NCBI GenBank assembly: GCA_963709155.1
Contig: CAVPVD010000001.1
Location: 558,001 to 622,000 of the forward strand
DNA: 64,000 bases
Source: Bog-159 sp963709155
Lineage (GTDB): Bacteria; Acidobacteriota; Terriglobia; Bryobacterales; Bryobacteraceae
Reading direction: 5' to 3'
Below, piece by piece: positions 17,747 to 28,100 of this stretch (positions are counted from its first letter, which is position 1; each line of letters begins with the position of its first letter). The notes under the pieces are model-generated. The model was given only the letters and a program-made list of their open reading frames with translations, ran no database searches and was not told the origin of the DNA. A program made the translations under genes and the position numbers.

Positions 17747-20287
17747 TTACTGTAGCGGCAGTTCCGGCTGTCCGTCGCCGTTCTTCACTTCGCCCGTCTC
17801 CGCCGCCTCCGGAATCACGGAAGCCGCCGCCACCTGGTCGTCGTCCTCCATGCGCACCAGCCGTACGCCCTGCGTAGAGCGTCCCGCCTGCCGGATCTCG
17901 GCGGATTCCAGCCGGATGATCTTGCCGTTCTTGGTGACGATCATCAGGTCGGTATCTTCTCTCACCGACAGAATCGCCACCACCTTGCCATTGCGCGTGG
18001 AGGTCTTCATGTTGATGACGCCCTTGCCACCGCGCGATTGCAAACGGTAATCGGTGAGCCGGGTGCGCTTCCCGTAGCCATTTTCGGAGATCGACAGGAT
18101 GATCCCTTCCTCTTCGACAATTTCCATGCCGACCAGGTAGTCGCCCGCGTCCAGATCCATGCCGCGTACGCCTCGCGCCGGCCGGCCCATGGAGCGCACC
18201 TGGCTCTCGGCGAAGCGAATGGCCTGACCGTCGTGCGATCCCAGGAAAAGGTAATTCTGGCCGTTGGTCAGGCGCGCCGCGATCAGTTCGTCGCCATCGT
18301 CCAGCGACACCGCGATGATGCCGCGCGCCATGGGATTGTCGAACTCGGTCAGCTCGCACTTCTTGATCACGCCATGCTTGGTGGACATGACCACGTACTG
18401 GTCGGGCACGAATTCGCGCACCGCCAAAAATGCCTTCACGGTATCGTCCGGCTGCAGATTGATCAGGTTCGAAACATGCTTGCCCTTGCCCACGGTGGCG
18501 GCATCCGGGATCTCGTAAATCTTGAGCCAGTACACGCGGCCTTTGTCCGTAAAAATGAGCAGGTAACTGTGGGTGGAGGCCACGATCAGGTGCTCGAGAA
18601 AATCCTCGGTGCGCGTGCCCATCCCGATGCGGCCCTTGCCGCCGCGCGATTGCCGGCGATAAGTATCCACCGACGTGCGCTTCAGATAGCCGCCATGCGT
18701 GACCGTAACGGCCACATCCTCGACCGCCACCAGGTCTTCCAGGCGGATCTCGCCGGTGTCTTCGATGATCTGGGTACGGCGTTCATCGCCATACAGCTTG
18801 CGGACTTCCTTCAGCTCTTCGACGATCGCTTCGCGCACCAGTTTCTCGGAGCCCAGCAGTTCCAGGTATTCCGCGATGCGCCGTTGGATTTCAGCCAGTT
18901 CGTCCGCGATTTTCTGCTGCTCCATGCCGGTCAAGCGCTGCAACTGCAGCTCGATGATGGCCTGCGCCTGCCGCTCGGTGAACTGGAAGGCGCCGATCAA
19001 CGATTCGCGGGCCTCGCGGGGCGCGCGCGCCGCGCGGATCAGCCGGATGATCTCATCCAGGTTATCCAGCGCCTTTTTGAATCCGATCAGGATATGCTCG
19101 CGCTCGCGGGCTTTGCGCAGCTCAAAATCGGTGCGCCGGCGGACCACTTCCACGCGGTGCTCGATGAAGCACTTGATGCAATCGATCAGGCCGAGTTCGC
19201 GCGGCTGCCCATTTACGATCGAAAGCATGATCACGCCAAAACCGATTTGCAGTTGGGTGTGCTTGTAGAGATTGTTCAGCACGACTTCGGCCTGCTCGCC
19301 GCGCTTCAGCTCGAAGACGATGCGCGTGCCGTCCCGGTCGCTTTCGTCGCGGATTTCGGATATACCTTCCAGCTTCTTCTCGTTCACCAGGGACGCGGCA
19401 TTCTCGATCAGCCGCGCTTTGTTCACCTGGTAGGGGATCTCGGTGACAATGATGTGCTCACGATCCTTGCCGCGGCTCTCGATGGCCGCCTTGGCGCGTA
19501 TCTTTAGTTGGCCGCGCCCCTTGGTGAACGCGTCGATAATGCCCTGCCGCCCGAGGATGAATCCACCGGTCGGAAAGTCGGGGCCGGGAACCATCTCCAG
19601 GATCTTCGCCAGGGATGTTTTCGGATCCTGGATCAGCGCGATGGTGGCGTTCACGATTTCGGTGAGGTTATGCGGCGGAATGTTGGTGGCCATGCCCACG
19701 GCAATACCGGCCGAACCGTTCACCAGCAGGTTCGGCACGCGGGTGGGCAGCACCTCCGGCTCCTGCTCGCTCTCGTCGTAGTTGGGGCGGAAATCGACGG
19801 TTTCCTTGTCGATATCTTCCAGCAGGGAGGTGGTAATGCGCGCCAGGCGGGCTTCGGTGTACCGCATCGCCGCGGGCGGATCGCCATCCACCGAACCGAA
19901 GTTTCCCTGCCCTTCGACCAGCGTGTACCGCATGGTGAAGGGTTGCGCCATGCGCACCAGCGCATCGTAGATGGGCGCATCGCCGTGCGGATGATACTTG
20001 CCCATGACTTCGCCGATGATCTTGGCGCACTTACGGGTGGGGCGGTTGGGCGCCAGACCCATTTCGTGCATCCCGAATAGAATGCGGCGATGCACGGGCT
20101 TAAGTCCGTCGCGAACGTCGGGCAAGGCGCGGCCCACGATCACGCTCATGGCGTAATCGAGGTACGACCGCTTCATCTCGTCCTCGATATTGATGGGGAT
20201 GAGGTTCCGGTCGCCGCCGCTCAGCGGCATCTGGGGGCCGGGTGGAGGCGCGGGCGGACCTTGCGGCGGATTTTCCTGATCGGGCAA
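17747..20287 (-). CDS. gyrA: DNA gyrase subunit A
   Basis: An 846-residue type II topoisomerase breakage-reunion subunit; with GyrB it introduces negative supercoils. Start is TTG 20287 with AAGGAG seven bases upstream. An unusual proline-rich leader (residues 1-25) precedes the conserved IEDEMKRSYLDYAMSVIVGR. The catalytic tyrosine is Y143 in AAMRYTEARL. The quinolone region reads HPHGDAPIYDALVR: the position of E. coli Ser83 is Ala104, Asp87 is kept as Asp108. The C-terminal pinwheel carries two GyrA-box-like QSRGGKG motifs (one near RRQSRGGKGRIG, one near LQSRGGKGVINM), with S in place of the usual R. gyrB is not in the window. Confidence 0.97.
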   Translation of the reverse strand: MPDQENPPQGPPAPPPGPQMPLSGGDRNLIPINIEDEMKRSYLDYAMSVIVGRALPDVRDGLKPVHRRILFGMHEMGLAPNRPTRKCAKIIGEVMGKYHPHGDAPIYDALVRMAQPFTMRYTLVEGQGNFGSVDGDPPAAMRYTEARLARITTSLLEDIDKETVDFRPNYDESEQEPEVLPTRVPNLLVNGSAGIAVGMATNIPPHNLTEIVNATIALIQDPKTSLAKILEMVPGPDFPTGGFILGRQGIIDAFTKGRGQLKIRAKAAIESRGKDREHIIVTEIPYQVNKARLIENAASLVNEKKLEGISEIRDESDRDGTRIVFELKRGEQAEVVLNNLYKHTQLQIGFGVIMLSIVNGQPRELGLIDCIKCFIEHRVEVVRRRTDFELRKAREREHILIGFKKALDNLDEIIRLIRAARAPREARESLIGAFQFTERQAQAIIELQLQRLTGMEQQKIADELAEIQRRIAEYLELLGSEKLVREAIVEELKEVRKLYGDERRTQIIEDTGEIRLEDLVAVEDVAVTVTHGGYLKRTSVDTYRRQSRGGKGRIGMGTRTEDFLEHLIVASTHSYLLIFTDKGRVYWLKIYEIPDAATVGKGKHVSNLINLQPDDTVKAFLAVREFVPDQYVVMSTKHGVIKKCELTEFDNPMARGIIAVSLDDGDELIAARLTNGQNYLFLGSHDGQAIRFAESQVRSMGRPARGVRGMDLDAGDYLVGMEIVEEEGIILSISENGYGKRTRLTDYRLQSRGGKGVINMKTSTRNGKVVAILSVREDTDLMIVTKNGKIIRLESAEIRQAGRSTQGVRLVRMEDDDQVAAASVIPEAAETGEVKNGDGQPELPLQ

Positions 20288-20411
20288 GTAAATCTCCTTG
20301 GTGGGGTGGTAAGTTCTATTTTACCAAGAGGCTATCGAGCGATGGGGGATAGTGTCCCAAGGTTGCGTACCGGGCGTATATGATGCGCGGAGACGAGGGC
20401 TGGGACGCTCC

Positions 20412-20801
20412 CTAACGGTCGCGGCTCGGCGGGCGGATGAGGTGTACCTTCCCTGTGATGGCGGTGCCATCCATGTTTCCGCTCATTTCGCCATCCAGGT
20501 GGTCGCCATCGAGCGTCAGCACGAATTTCACCAGGCCGTTCGTCTCAGCCGACGACACTTCGAACGTCAGGCGCGCGCCATCCATCTTCGCATTCTGAAT
20601 GGTTTCGGCGAGCTGGTCCTCCTGGCGCCCAATCTTTCCGGATACCGCGTCGGCCTTTTGCAGCAATTCCGCGCGCACTTCCGTGTTAATGGCAGCGCCG
20701 CCGTCGGGGTCCTGGACCTCCACGCTACCCGTCCATTTTCCGGAAACGTCCGCCGCCATGAGCGTCGCGGCGAGGCACGGTAACAGCCAGAGCTTCTGCA
20801 T
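20412..20801 (-). CDS. Small secreted beta-rich protein of unknown function
   Basis: A 129-residue protein with a cleavable signal peptide (MQKLWLLPCLAATLMAADVSG). The mature part alternates short strands: GKWTGSVEVQDPDG, ARLTFEVSS, GLVKFVLTLDGDHLDGEMSG and a final TAITGKVHLIRP. This pattern is common in small periplasmic beta-barrels or lipocalin-like domains of this phylum. A GGGAGG ribosome site lies just upstream of the ATG at 20801. It stands alone between gyrA and a divergent cyclophilin gene. No catalytic residue is recognisable. Confidence 0.7.
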   Translation of the reverse strand: MQKLWLLPCLAATLMAADVSGKWTGSVEVQDPDGGAAINTEVRAELLQKADAVSGKIGRQEDQLAETIQNAKMDGARLTFEVSSAETNGLVKFVLTLDGDHLDGEMSGNMDGTAITGKVHLIRPPSRDR

Positions 20802-20925
20802 TGGGACCTCCCATTCAGTTCACGCCTCCGATAGCTTATCATGCCGCGAAACAGGGTAGAATAAATGGCTTACTGTCCAGTGACGCCGAGCTCCGCTCTG
20901 CCCGCCGGTGAAAGGAAAGATCCAT

Positions 20926-21672
20926 ATGAAAACTACGATTGGTTTATTTGTCATGGCGGCCGCTGTGTTCGCGCAGACGCCCGCCGCCAAAGGGCCCGCG
21001 ACGGCTCCGAAAAGCCCAGCCGCGAAAGGTTCCGCCGCTGCTACGCACGGCAAACCGCCGATGCTGAATCCGGCCTTGTACAAACGGCAAGCCCCCCCCG
21101 TGTTCAAGGCAAAATTCGTCACCACCAAGGGTGACTTCGTGGTGGAAGTGCACCGGGAATGGGCTCCGCTCGGCGCCGACCGGTTCTACAATCTGGTGCG
21201 CGGCGGCTATTACGATGGCGGTCCGTTTTACAGAGTGATATCCGGTTTCATGGCGCAGTTCGGGTTTAGCCCCAATCCGGCCGTGAACAAGGCCTGGGAC
21301 AGGGCTAGTCTGAAGGACGATCCTGTGAAGCAAAGCAACAAGCGTGGCTACGTGACCTACGCCATGGCAGGTCCGAATACCCGCACGACACAGCTCTTCA
21401 TCAACTACATCGACAACTCACGGCTCGACCACGACGGTTTTGCTCCGTTCGGACAAGTCGTCGAGGGTATGGAAGTGGTGGATAAGCTGGACTCGGAATA
21501 CGGAGACGGGGACCAGGGGAAAATCAGCGCGGGTGGGGCGGCATTCGTGAAGCGGGCTTATCCGAAGATGGATCTGATCGTGAAGGCTGAACTCGTACCC
21601 GCGCCCGCGGCGCCAAGACCGGCCACAGGTGCGAAACCGGCCACCGCCGCGAAACCGGCGCCGGCCAAGTAG
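20926..21672 (+). CDS. Secreted cyclophilin-type peptidyl-prolyl isomerase
   Basis: A 248-residue exported protein. The start ATG 20926 has GAAAGGAAAG upstream; residues 1-17 form a signal peptide (MKTTIGLFVMAAAVFAQ). A Pro/Ala/Lys-rich linker follows. The cyclophilin domain (~residues 60-220) contains VTTKGDFVVEVHREWAPLGA, FYNLVRGGYYDG, FYRVISGFMAQFG (active-site R-x-I-x-G-F-x-x-Q), the RGYVTYAMAGPNTRTTQLFIN strand pair and FAPFGQVVEGMEVVD. The C-terminus is a basic PAPAAP/AKPA tail. It should catalyse proline isomerisation on exported proteins. No partner chaperone gene is adjacent. Confidence 0.92.
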   Translation: MKTTIGLFVMAAAVFAQTPAAKGPATAPKSPAAKGSAAATHGKPPMLNPALYKRQAPPVFKAKFVTTKGDFVVEVHREWAPLGADRFYNLVRGGYYDGGPFYRVISGFMAQFGFSPNPAVNKAWDRASLKDDPVKQSNKRGYVTYAMAGPNTRTTQLFINYIDNSRLDHDGFAPFGQVVEGMEVVDKLDSEYGDGDQGKISAGGAAFVKRAYPKMDLIVKAELVPAPAAPRPATGAKPATAAKPAPAK

Positions 21673-21710
21673 CGGTCAACTCCACCGGAGGCGCTCCGGC
21701 GCCCCTGCGA

Positions 21711-21977
21711 TTACGCCTGGGCCACCGGAGCGGGTTTGCTCTGCGCGGGCGCGGCGGCGCTGGCCTTGGCGGATTGCGCGGCGGGTGCCGGTTCCATCGC
21801 GCGGCGAATCATGAAGAGCAGATAAAGTCCAAACGCGAGCGCCACCAGCAGGCACGTCAGAAGCAGGAATAGACCGTCCACTGAGGCTGCCTGGCCGCTA
21901 TAAAGGAGCCAGCCCGCCGCCGCCAGCGATGCGATCTCGACAACCACGCTAAACAGGAATAAAATTGCTCGATCCGA
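21711..21977 (-). CDS. Small two-helix membrane protein
   Basis: An 88-residue protein whose N-terminus is hydrophobic (DRAILFLFSVVVEIASLAAAG), followed by a second helix (LLLTCLLVALAFGLYLLFM). The C-terminal 30 residues are Ala/Pro/Lys-rich and probably cytosolic. The GTG at 21977 follows GAGGGGG by a few bases; an ATG at 22019 is a less likely alternative, with no clear ribosome site. Function unknown. Confidence 0.5.
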   Translation of the reverse strand, partial: SDRAILFLFSVVVEIASLAAAGWLLYSGQAASVDGLFLLLTCLLVALAFGLYLLFMIRRAMEPAPAAQSAKASAAAPAQSKPAPVAQA

Positions 21978-22102
21978 CACAGTCCCCCTCGGAGCGGCGG
22001 AGATACCGCCGAGAATCATTGTATGCGTTCGGGTGGCGCGTGGGCAAGTGAACACCGGCCGCGACTCCAGGATATACTCAGAATTCCGGGTAGTGGGTCA
22101 TT

Positions 22103-22143
22103 TGGCCGCCTAAAAGGCGGCTGCGGCCAGGATTGGCCGCCCC
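22103..22143. repeat. Dispersed palindromic repeat, type A, copy 2
   Basis: This copy begins TGGCCGCCTAAAAGGCGGCT and ends GATTGGCCGCCCC. It matches 6364-6403 with one mismatch. It lies 30 bases upstream of the tldD start codon and would be translated if an upstream start were used. Confidence 0.85.
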
Positions 22144-22172
22144 ACATCTGTGTGTTCGGGAGGGGATATCGA

Positions 22173-23756
22173 ATGCTCAATAGCGGGCTCACCAGACGCG
22201 CGTTCATAGGGTCCGGCGCGGCCGCGGCCTTGGCTACGCGCCTGTTTGCCGCGCCGCAAGGCTCCACTACGCCCAACCCCGAACTGGAGAAACTGGGCTC
22301 GGCCGCTCTGCGCGAAGCTACAAAACTTAAAGTCTCCTACGCCGATATAAGGATCATTCGCTACCGCCAGCAGTTCCTTACCGTGCGCCTGAACCCGGAG
22401 CGCGGGACCGGCAAGATCCTCGAAGTCCCTATCGTTTCAGATGGCGGTTCGTTTGGTTTTGGGGTGCGCGTCATCGTGGATGGCGCCTGGGGATTTGCGG
22501 CTTCACCGCTGGTCACCCAAGAAGAAATCGCGCGTATGATCGGCGAGGCGGTAGCGGTGGCGCGTGCCAACGCGGCCATCCGATCGAAGCCTCTGGAACT
22601 GGCCCCCGTGCCGGTCTATCGCACGCGTTGGCAGACGCCCCACGAGCGCGATCCCTTCGCCGTGCCGCTCGAAGAAAAGCTCGATCTGATCCGCACCGCC
22701 GCCGCCGAGGTGAAGAAAGAAAAGGGTGTCTTCTCTTCAAACTGCATTCTCTCGTTCCGCTCCGAAGATAAGTATTTCGCATCGTCGGTGGGATCTTCCA
22801 TCCAGCAACTCAATTTGCAGACTTATGGCATGGTGAATGCCACCGCAACCGATTTCAAGCGCGGCATTTCCAAGTCGCGCCGCTATCAGCCCCAGCAGGT
22901 CACCGCCGGTTATGAATATGTGCCCCTGATGAACCTGGTGGAGAACGCGCAACGCATCCGCACGGAGGTCATCGAGCACCTGAACGCACCGCCCGTGACG
23001 CCCGGCAAGAAAGACCTGGTCCTGATGCCCAGCCATCTCTGGCTCACGATTCACGAAAGCATCGGACACTCGACGGAACTGGATCGCGCCCTGGGTTACG
23101 AAGCCAACTTCGCCGGCACCAGCTTCCTGACCACCGACAAGATGGGCTCCCTGCGCGTGGGCAGCGACCTGATGAACATCTGGGGAGATCGCACCACCGA
23201 TCGCGGCCTGGCCACTACCGGCTACGACGACGATGGCGTGAAAGCCACGAAATTCCCGATCATCGAGAAAGGCATTTTCAAACACTACCAGACCATCCGC
23301 GATCAGGCCCATTTGATCGGCGAGCACGAATCCCGCGGCTGTTGCTATGCGGATAACTGGGCCAGCGTTCCTTTCCAGCGCATGCCCAACGTCTGGCTGG
23401 AGCCGGGCAAGTCCGGTACGAACCTGGATGATTTGATCTCGGGCGTGGAGGATGGCATTCTGATCGATGGCGACGGCAGTTTCTCGATCGACCAGCAGCG
23501 CTACAATTTCCAGTTCGGCGGCGATGCATTTTGGGAGATCAAGCACGGTAAGAAGCAGGGTATGGTGTCGCGCGTGGCTTACCAATCGCGGACTACGGAC
23601 TTCTGGCAGTCGCTCGACCTGATCGCCGGACCGAGCTACTGGCAGCAGTGGGGCGCGCCGAACGACGGCAAAGGAGAACCGGAGCAGATCAATTCCGTGA
23701 GTCACGGCTGCTCGCCCGCGCGCTTCCGCCAGGTGAATGTCATTCAGACGGACTAA
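22173..23756 (+). CDS. tldD: TldD-family metallopeptidase with twin-arginine signal
   Basis: A 527-residue TldD-like protease. The start ATG 22173 has GGGAGGGGA upstream; an earlier in-frame start would lie before the palindromic repeat. The N-terminus (LTRRAFIGSGAAAALATRLF) is a twin-arginine signal, whereas E. coli TldD is cytoplasmic. The metal site is H294-E295-S-I-G-H299 in TIHESIGHSTELD, and a cysteine pair follows in ESRGCCYADNW. Other family blocks are DGGSFGFGVRV and VSRVAYQSRTTDFWQSLD. With its partner (two bases downstream) it should form a TldD/TldE peptidase that trims small or natively unfolded peptides, such as RiPP precursors. No RiPP precursor is evident nearby. Confidence 0.9.
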   Translation: MLNSGLTRRAFIGSGAAAALATRLFAAPQGSTTPNPELEKLGSAALREATKLKVSYADIRIIRYRQQFLTVRLNPERGTGKILEVPIVSDGGSFGFGVRVIVDGAWGFAASPLVTQEEIARMIGEAVAVARANAAIRSKPLELAPVPVYRTRWQTPHERDPFAVPLEEKLDLIRTAAAEVKKEKGVFSSNCILSFRSEDKYFASSVGSSIQQLNLQTYGMVNATATDFKRGISKSRRYQPQQVTAGYEYVPLMNLVENAQRIRTEVIEHLNAPPVTPGKKDLVLMPSHLWLTIHESIGHSTELDRALGYEANFAGTSFLTTDKMGSLRVGSDLMNIWGDRTTDRGLATTGYDDDGVKATKFPIIEKGIFKHYQTIRDQAHLIGEHESRGCCYADNWASVPFQRMPNVWLEPGKSGTNLDDLISGVEDGILIDGDGSFSIDQQRYNFQFGGDAFWEIKHGKKQGMVSRVAYQSRTTDFWQSLDLIAGPSYWQQWGAPNDGKGEPEQINSVSHGCSPARFRQVNVIQTD

Positions 23757-23758
23757 CC

Positions 23759-25120
23759 ATGCTGACCAAAGAACAAGCCCAGAAAATCATCGCCAAAGCG
23801 CTCTCGTTCTCCACCTTTCCGGAATGCGACATCAGCCTGAACAGCTCGGAGCGCGCTTTCATCCGTTTCGCGCTGAACGATGTCACTACCTCGGGCTTCA
23901 CCGTCGAGCAATCCATGTCGATTTCGTCGGTTCGAGACGGCCAGAGCGGCTCGACGCGCGTGGATGAATTCGACGATGATGCGCTACGCGAGGCGGTAAA
24001 GCGCACCGAGCAGTTGGCCATGATCGCGCCCCCCAATCCGGAGCGCGTGCCGCCGCTCGAAAAGCAGAAATATCCGGACTTCGAAAACTATGCGGCTTCC
24101 ACCGCCGGCGCGCGCAACCAGGCCATGATTCCGCACATTCGCGCCATCATCGACGGCGCCAAAGCGAACAAGCTGGTGGCCGCGGGGTTCTTCGAGCGCT
24201 CGGCCGAAACCGCGGCGGTGGCCAATAAGCAAGGTAATTTCGGATACGGGCGGGCGACCGACGCGGGTCTCTCGGCGACGCTGCGCAATGCCGCCGGCAC
24301 CAGTTCAGGTTGGGCCTCCCAGCCGGCCGTGCTGATCGAGACTATCGACGGCGCGGCTGTAGCCAAAACCGCCATCGACAAGTGCCTGCGTTGGAAGGAG
24401 CCGCGGCGCCTCGATCCGGGCAAATACACCGTGATTCTGGAACCTACCGCGACCGGCGACCTGGTGCAGATGATGGGCTTCGGCATGCAAGCACGCGCCG
24501 CCGAAGAGGGCCGCAGTTTCTTGAGCAAACCCGGCGGCGGGACTAGGGCGGGCGAGAAGTTGTTCCCGGAGTTCGTCACGCTGCGTTCCGATCCGTTCAA
24601 CCGGTTGTATTCGTCGCTCCCTTGGGGCGGTGGAGGCGGCTTCGGTTTTGGCGGCGGCGGCGGTGGTGGCGGGCTGCCCGCGGAGCCCATCACCTGGATC
24701 GAAAACGGCGTGGTGAAGAACCTTTTCTACGACCGGTATTGGGCCGCCAAAGCCGGCAAACAACCGACTCCGTTCCCCAATCGCCTGGTGCTCGAAGGCG
24801 GCGGCAAAAGCCTCGACCAACTGATCGCCGGGGTGGATCGCGGGCTGCTGGTCACGCGTTTCTGGTATATCCGGGTGGTGAATCCACGCAGCATGCAGGT
24901 GACCGGACTCACACGCGATGGCGTCTTCCTGATCGAACAAGGCAAGCTCACCGCGCCAGTGATGAACTTCCGCTTCAATCAAAGTCCCGTGGAGATGCTG
25001 AAGAACACCGTTGCCATGGGTACGCCCATTCGGGTGCGGGGCGGCGAAGGCCAGGGCATGATCGCGCCGGCCATGGTGGTGAAGGATTTCTCGTTCACCA
25101 GCATCTCGGACGCCGTGTAG
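23759..25120 (+). CDS. pmbA: TldE/PmbA-family protein
   Basis: A 453-residue partner of TldD. It starts at ATG 23759, two bases after the tldD stop, so the two are translationally coupled. It lacks the HExxH metal site, as TldE proteins do, and has the family blocks VTTSGFTVEQSMSIS, AGFFERSAETAAVAN and LDQLIAGVDRGLLVTRFWY. A glycine run (residues ~286-301, after SSLPWG) is an unusual low-complexity insertion before AEPITWIENGVVKNLFYDRY. No signal peptide is visible, in contrast to its partner. In E. coli the pair forms a heterodimer in which TldD carries the active site. Confidence 0.9.
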   Translation: MLTKEQAQKIIAKALSFSTFPECDISLNSSERAFIRFALNDVTTSGFTVEQSMSISSVRDGQSGSTRVDEFDDDALREAVKRTEQLAMIAPPNPERVPPLEKQKYPDFENYAASTAGARNQAMIPHIRAIIDGAKANKLVAAGFFERSAETAAVANKQGNFGYGRATDAGLSATLRNAAGTSSGWASQPAVLIETIDGAAVAKTAIDKCLRWKEPRRLDPGKYTVILEPTATGDLVQMMGFGMQARAAEEGRSFLSKPGGGTRAGEKLFPEFVTLRSDPFNRLYSSLPWGGGGGFGFGGGGGGGGLPAEPITWIENGVVKNLFYDRYWAAKAGKQPTPFPNRLVLEGGGKSLDQLIAGVDRGLLVTRFWYIRVVNPRSMQVTGLTRDGVFLIEQGKLTAPVMNFRFNQSPVEMLKNTVAMGTPIRVRGGEGQGMIAPAMVVKDFSFTSISDAV

Positions 25121-25130
25121 CCGCGTTCCT

Positions 25131-28100
25131 TTACGGCCGCGGCTGGGCAATCGGCCACGCCAGCACGTGCCCGTCGTTGACACCGGCAATTACGGTGGCC
25201 GGATGCTCGCGGATGGCTACCGCCGCGCCGTCTCTCGCGGCAAAGCGGTAAGTAGCCGACAGTTTGCCATCCGCATTCGATCGCAGTTCGACACGGTCCA
25301 CGTATTCCACCGCCGTCAGCCGCCCATCGCTGCCCGTCGCGCAATAAGACGGCTTGTCTTCACTCACTTTCGCGGCTTTCGTGATGTCCTTCGCCGGGAC
25401 CCGCCACATGCCCTCGGCATCTCCCTCGTGCAGCGCGCGCGCAATCGCCCACCAGGCATCCTGGCTGGGGCACACCATGTAGATCACGCCGTTGCTCAAC
25501 TGAGATTGTTGCCGCATCGACCAATTGGGCGGGGTGCCCTGGTACAGGGAAATATACCCTTTCCAGTCGGAGATCAAAAGCTGCCCGCCATCGTGCGGCA
25601 GGAACGCCGCCGCCGCGCCGCCGCTGGCAGTCTTCCCGATATCTTTCACATAGTCGAGTTCCGGCAATCGCCAGAGCTTGATGGTCTCGTCCGAACTGAC
25701 CGAAACCAGCCATTGTCCGTCCGGCGAAATCGCGAACGCGTTCACCAGGCTGGTATGTCCCGTGGCGGTCTTCAGCAGCTTGCCGGTGGATGTGTCCCAT
25801 AGGCGGAGGGTCTTATCGTCGCTGGCGGAAATCAGCCGGCCGGATTTTTCGAATTGCACAAACGGTACGCCATCGGTGTGCCCCTCCAGGATGTGGACCG
25901 TTTTCCTTTGCGCAAGATCCACCACGAAGATGCGCGGATCTTTACCGGAAACCGCGAGCTGCGCACCATCCGGACTGACGGCGACGGACCAGACTTCGAG
26001 CGGGCTCACCTGCAGATCGAAAAGCAACGGCGGGGTGATGTACTCCCAGACCAGTCCCCCGCCCCCCTGTCGAAACGCGATCCATCGATAATGCGATGCG
26101 ATCCAGAACGGTCTGTAGACGCCTGGCGCTGGCGGATCCTGTTTGAGCTGCCAGTCCTTTGCAATATCGGCCGTCCAATAAAGGCGGCCGCGATCGTCCA
26201 TCGCGCCCACCGCATCGTCGCCAATCCAGCCGATGGCGGAAATCCAGCCGGCGGTGGCCAGCGTCTGCACACGTCTCTTAGCCGCCATGTCGTAGATCGC
26301 CAACTGCTTGAAGCCCAGTGAAAAATAACGGCCGGTCTCGGACCATGCGGAGGCCCACTGGGCAAGCAATTCCTCGCCCAGGGTGTCATGGAAGATCTCG
26401 TCGAACCGCTCCCGTCCGCGCACGCTGATCCGGCTGCTGGCGATCAAGACCACGATCTTCTTCCGCGGGTCGAGCGTCGCCTTGATATACGCATGGTCTA
26501 ACGGGATGGTCCGGAACGCGCGGTTGGTTTTGGCATCGAACTCGATCCAGCGCGCGGCCGGTTCACGAACCAGGAAGCCCCATCGCGTGGCGCTATCGTC
26601 CAGGCAGACGGCCGAGTCCACCGGCCAGGGAAGCGAAAGAGTGGCCAGCGGCTGCTGCTTGCCGGCATCCCATTTGGTAATGTGCCGCCGATCGTCGTGA
26701 ATGAGCCAGACACCCGATGCGCACTCGGCTTCGCGGCTCACCGCAAATGCGGTAGGCAAGGGAGGCGTCAGGTTCTGGCCCGGCGCCCAGGTGCGCGCGA
26801 AAGAGGGTCCGAACAACGCGAGTTGCAAGGGATCGAGCGAACCGGCCACCACCTCGGCTTGAAACATCGACGGATCGGCCGCGAGCGCGATCGGATGCCA
26901 TCCGTACTGTGCCGGTGTGGTCACGCCCGATTCGGCGGGGCGCTGAAGCGAGGTTCCGTGAGAATGGGTGAGCAGGCGATAGCCTATCGCCGATCCGAAG
27001 AGCAACGCCGCTGCGATGGCGGCGATCACCCTTGGCCGGAGCCTTTTCCGCGGTTCTTTTCCGGGCGCGGAAGGCATATTGACAGGCTCGAATGGCTCAC
27101 CGCGGAGCGCCCTGATGACATCCGTGCCGCTTTGAAACCGGGCGCCTGGGCTTCGCTCCAGACAGCGCATGATGACCGCATCCCACGTCCGGTCGAGATC
27201 CGGAGCGTGCGTGCGCGGCGGGGTGGGCGCCTCCCGCAACCGCCTGGCGGCGACGATCCAGGGATTTTCGCCGACAAACGGCAACGTGCCCGTCACCATT
27301 TCGTACATCACCACGCCCAGCGCATAGATATCGGTGGCGGCGGTGATCTCGCCGCCCTCAATCTGTTCCGGCGCCATGTAGGCCGGTGTACCGATCAGCC
27401 CGCCGGCGACCGTCAGCGTGGTACGGACATGCTCTCCTCCACTGACAGCCCGCGCCAGGCCAAAATCCATGATCGTCACGCGGATGCCGGCGCCGCCCTC
27501 CCCGGTTTCCGGCGCCAGGATCACGTTCCCGCTCTTGAAATCGCGATGGATGATCCCAACCCGATGCGCGGCCGTCAGGCCCTCCGCCAACTGTTGAACC
27601 AACGGCAACGCCTCGGCGGTTTGCATGGGGCCCGTGCGCGCCAGGCGATCCGAGAGCGTCTCGCCGGCCAGCAGCTCCATGGTCAGGAAGGTCAAGCGCC
27701 CCGCCGGACCCGCATGATGGCCCAGATCGAAAATGCGGCACACGTTGGGGTGCGTGACCTGGCGGGCGAGATACACCTCGCGCTTGAAACGATCGAGAAT
27801 CTCCGGGTGCACGGCGATCTCGGGGCGTACCAGTTTTAGCGCAACGGGGGCCTTCAGCTCCAGGTCCTCGGCTTCGTAGACCTCACCCATGCCGCCGCGG
27901 CCGATCAGGCGCAGGATGCGATAGCGGGCCGCCAACACCAGCCCCGCCGGGAGACGGTTGTCAGCCGGCGAATCGGCGGATGCGCCGCCCAGATAGCTGG
28001 CCGCGGCCCCGGACAGGAATTCGTCGGAACGCTCCTCGGCTTCGAGCAGCGACGTGACTTCGCGGCGTAAGTCGTGGTCGTCGCCGCAAGCCTGCCGCAC

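Noticed and set aside
18038..19507. 489-codon plus-strand frame opposite gyrA
   Set aside because: GyrA motifs are continuous on the other strand, and the antisense frame has no family-like pattern.
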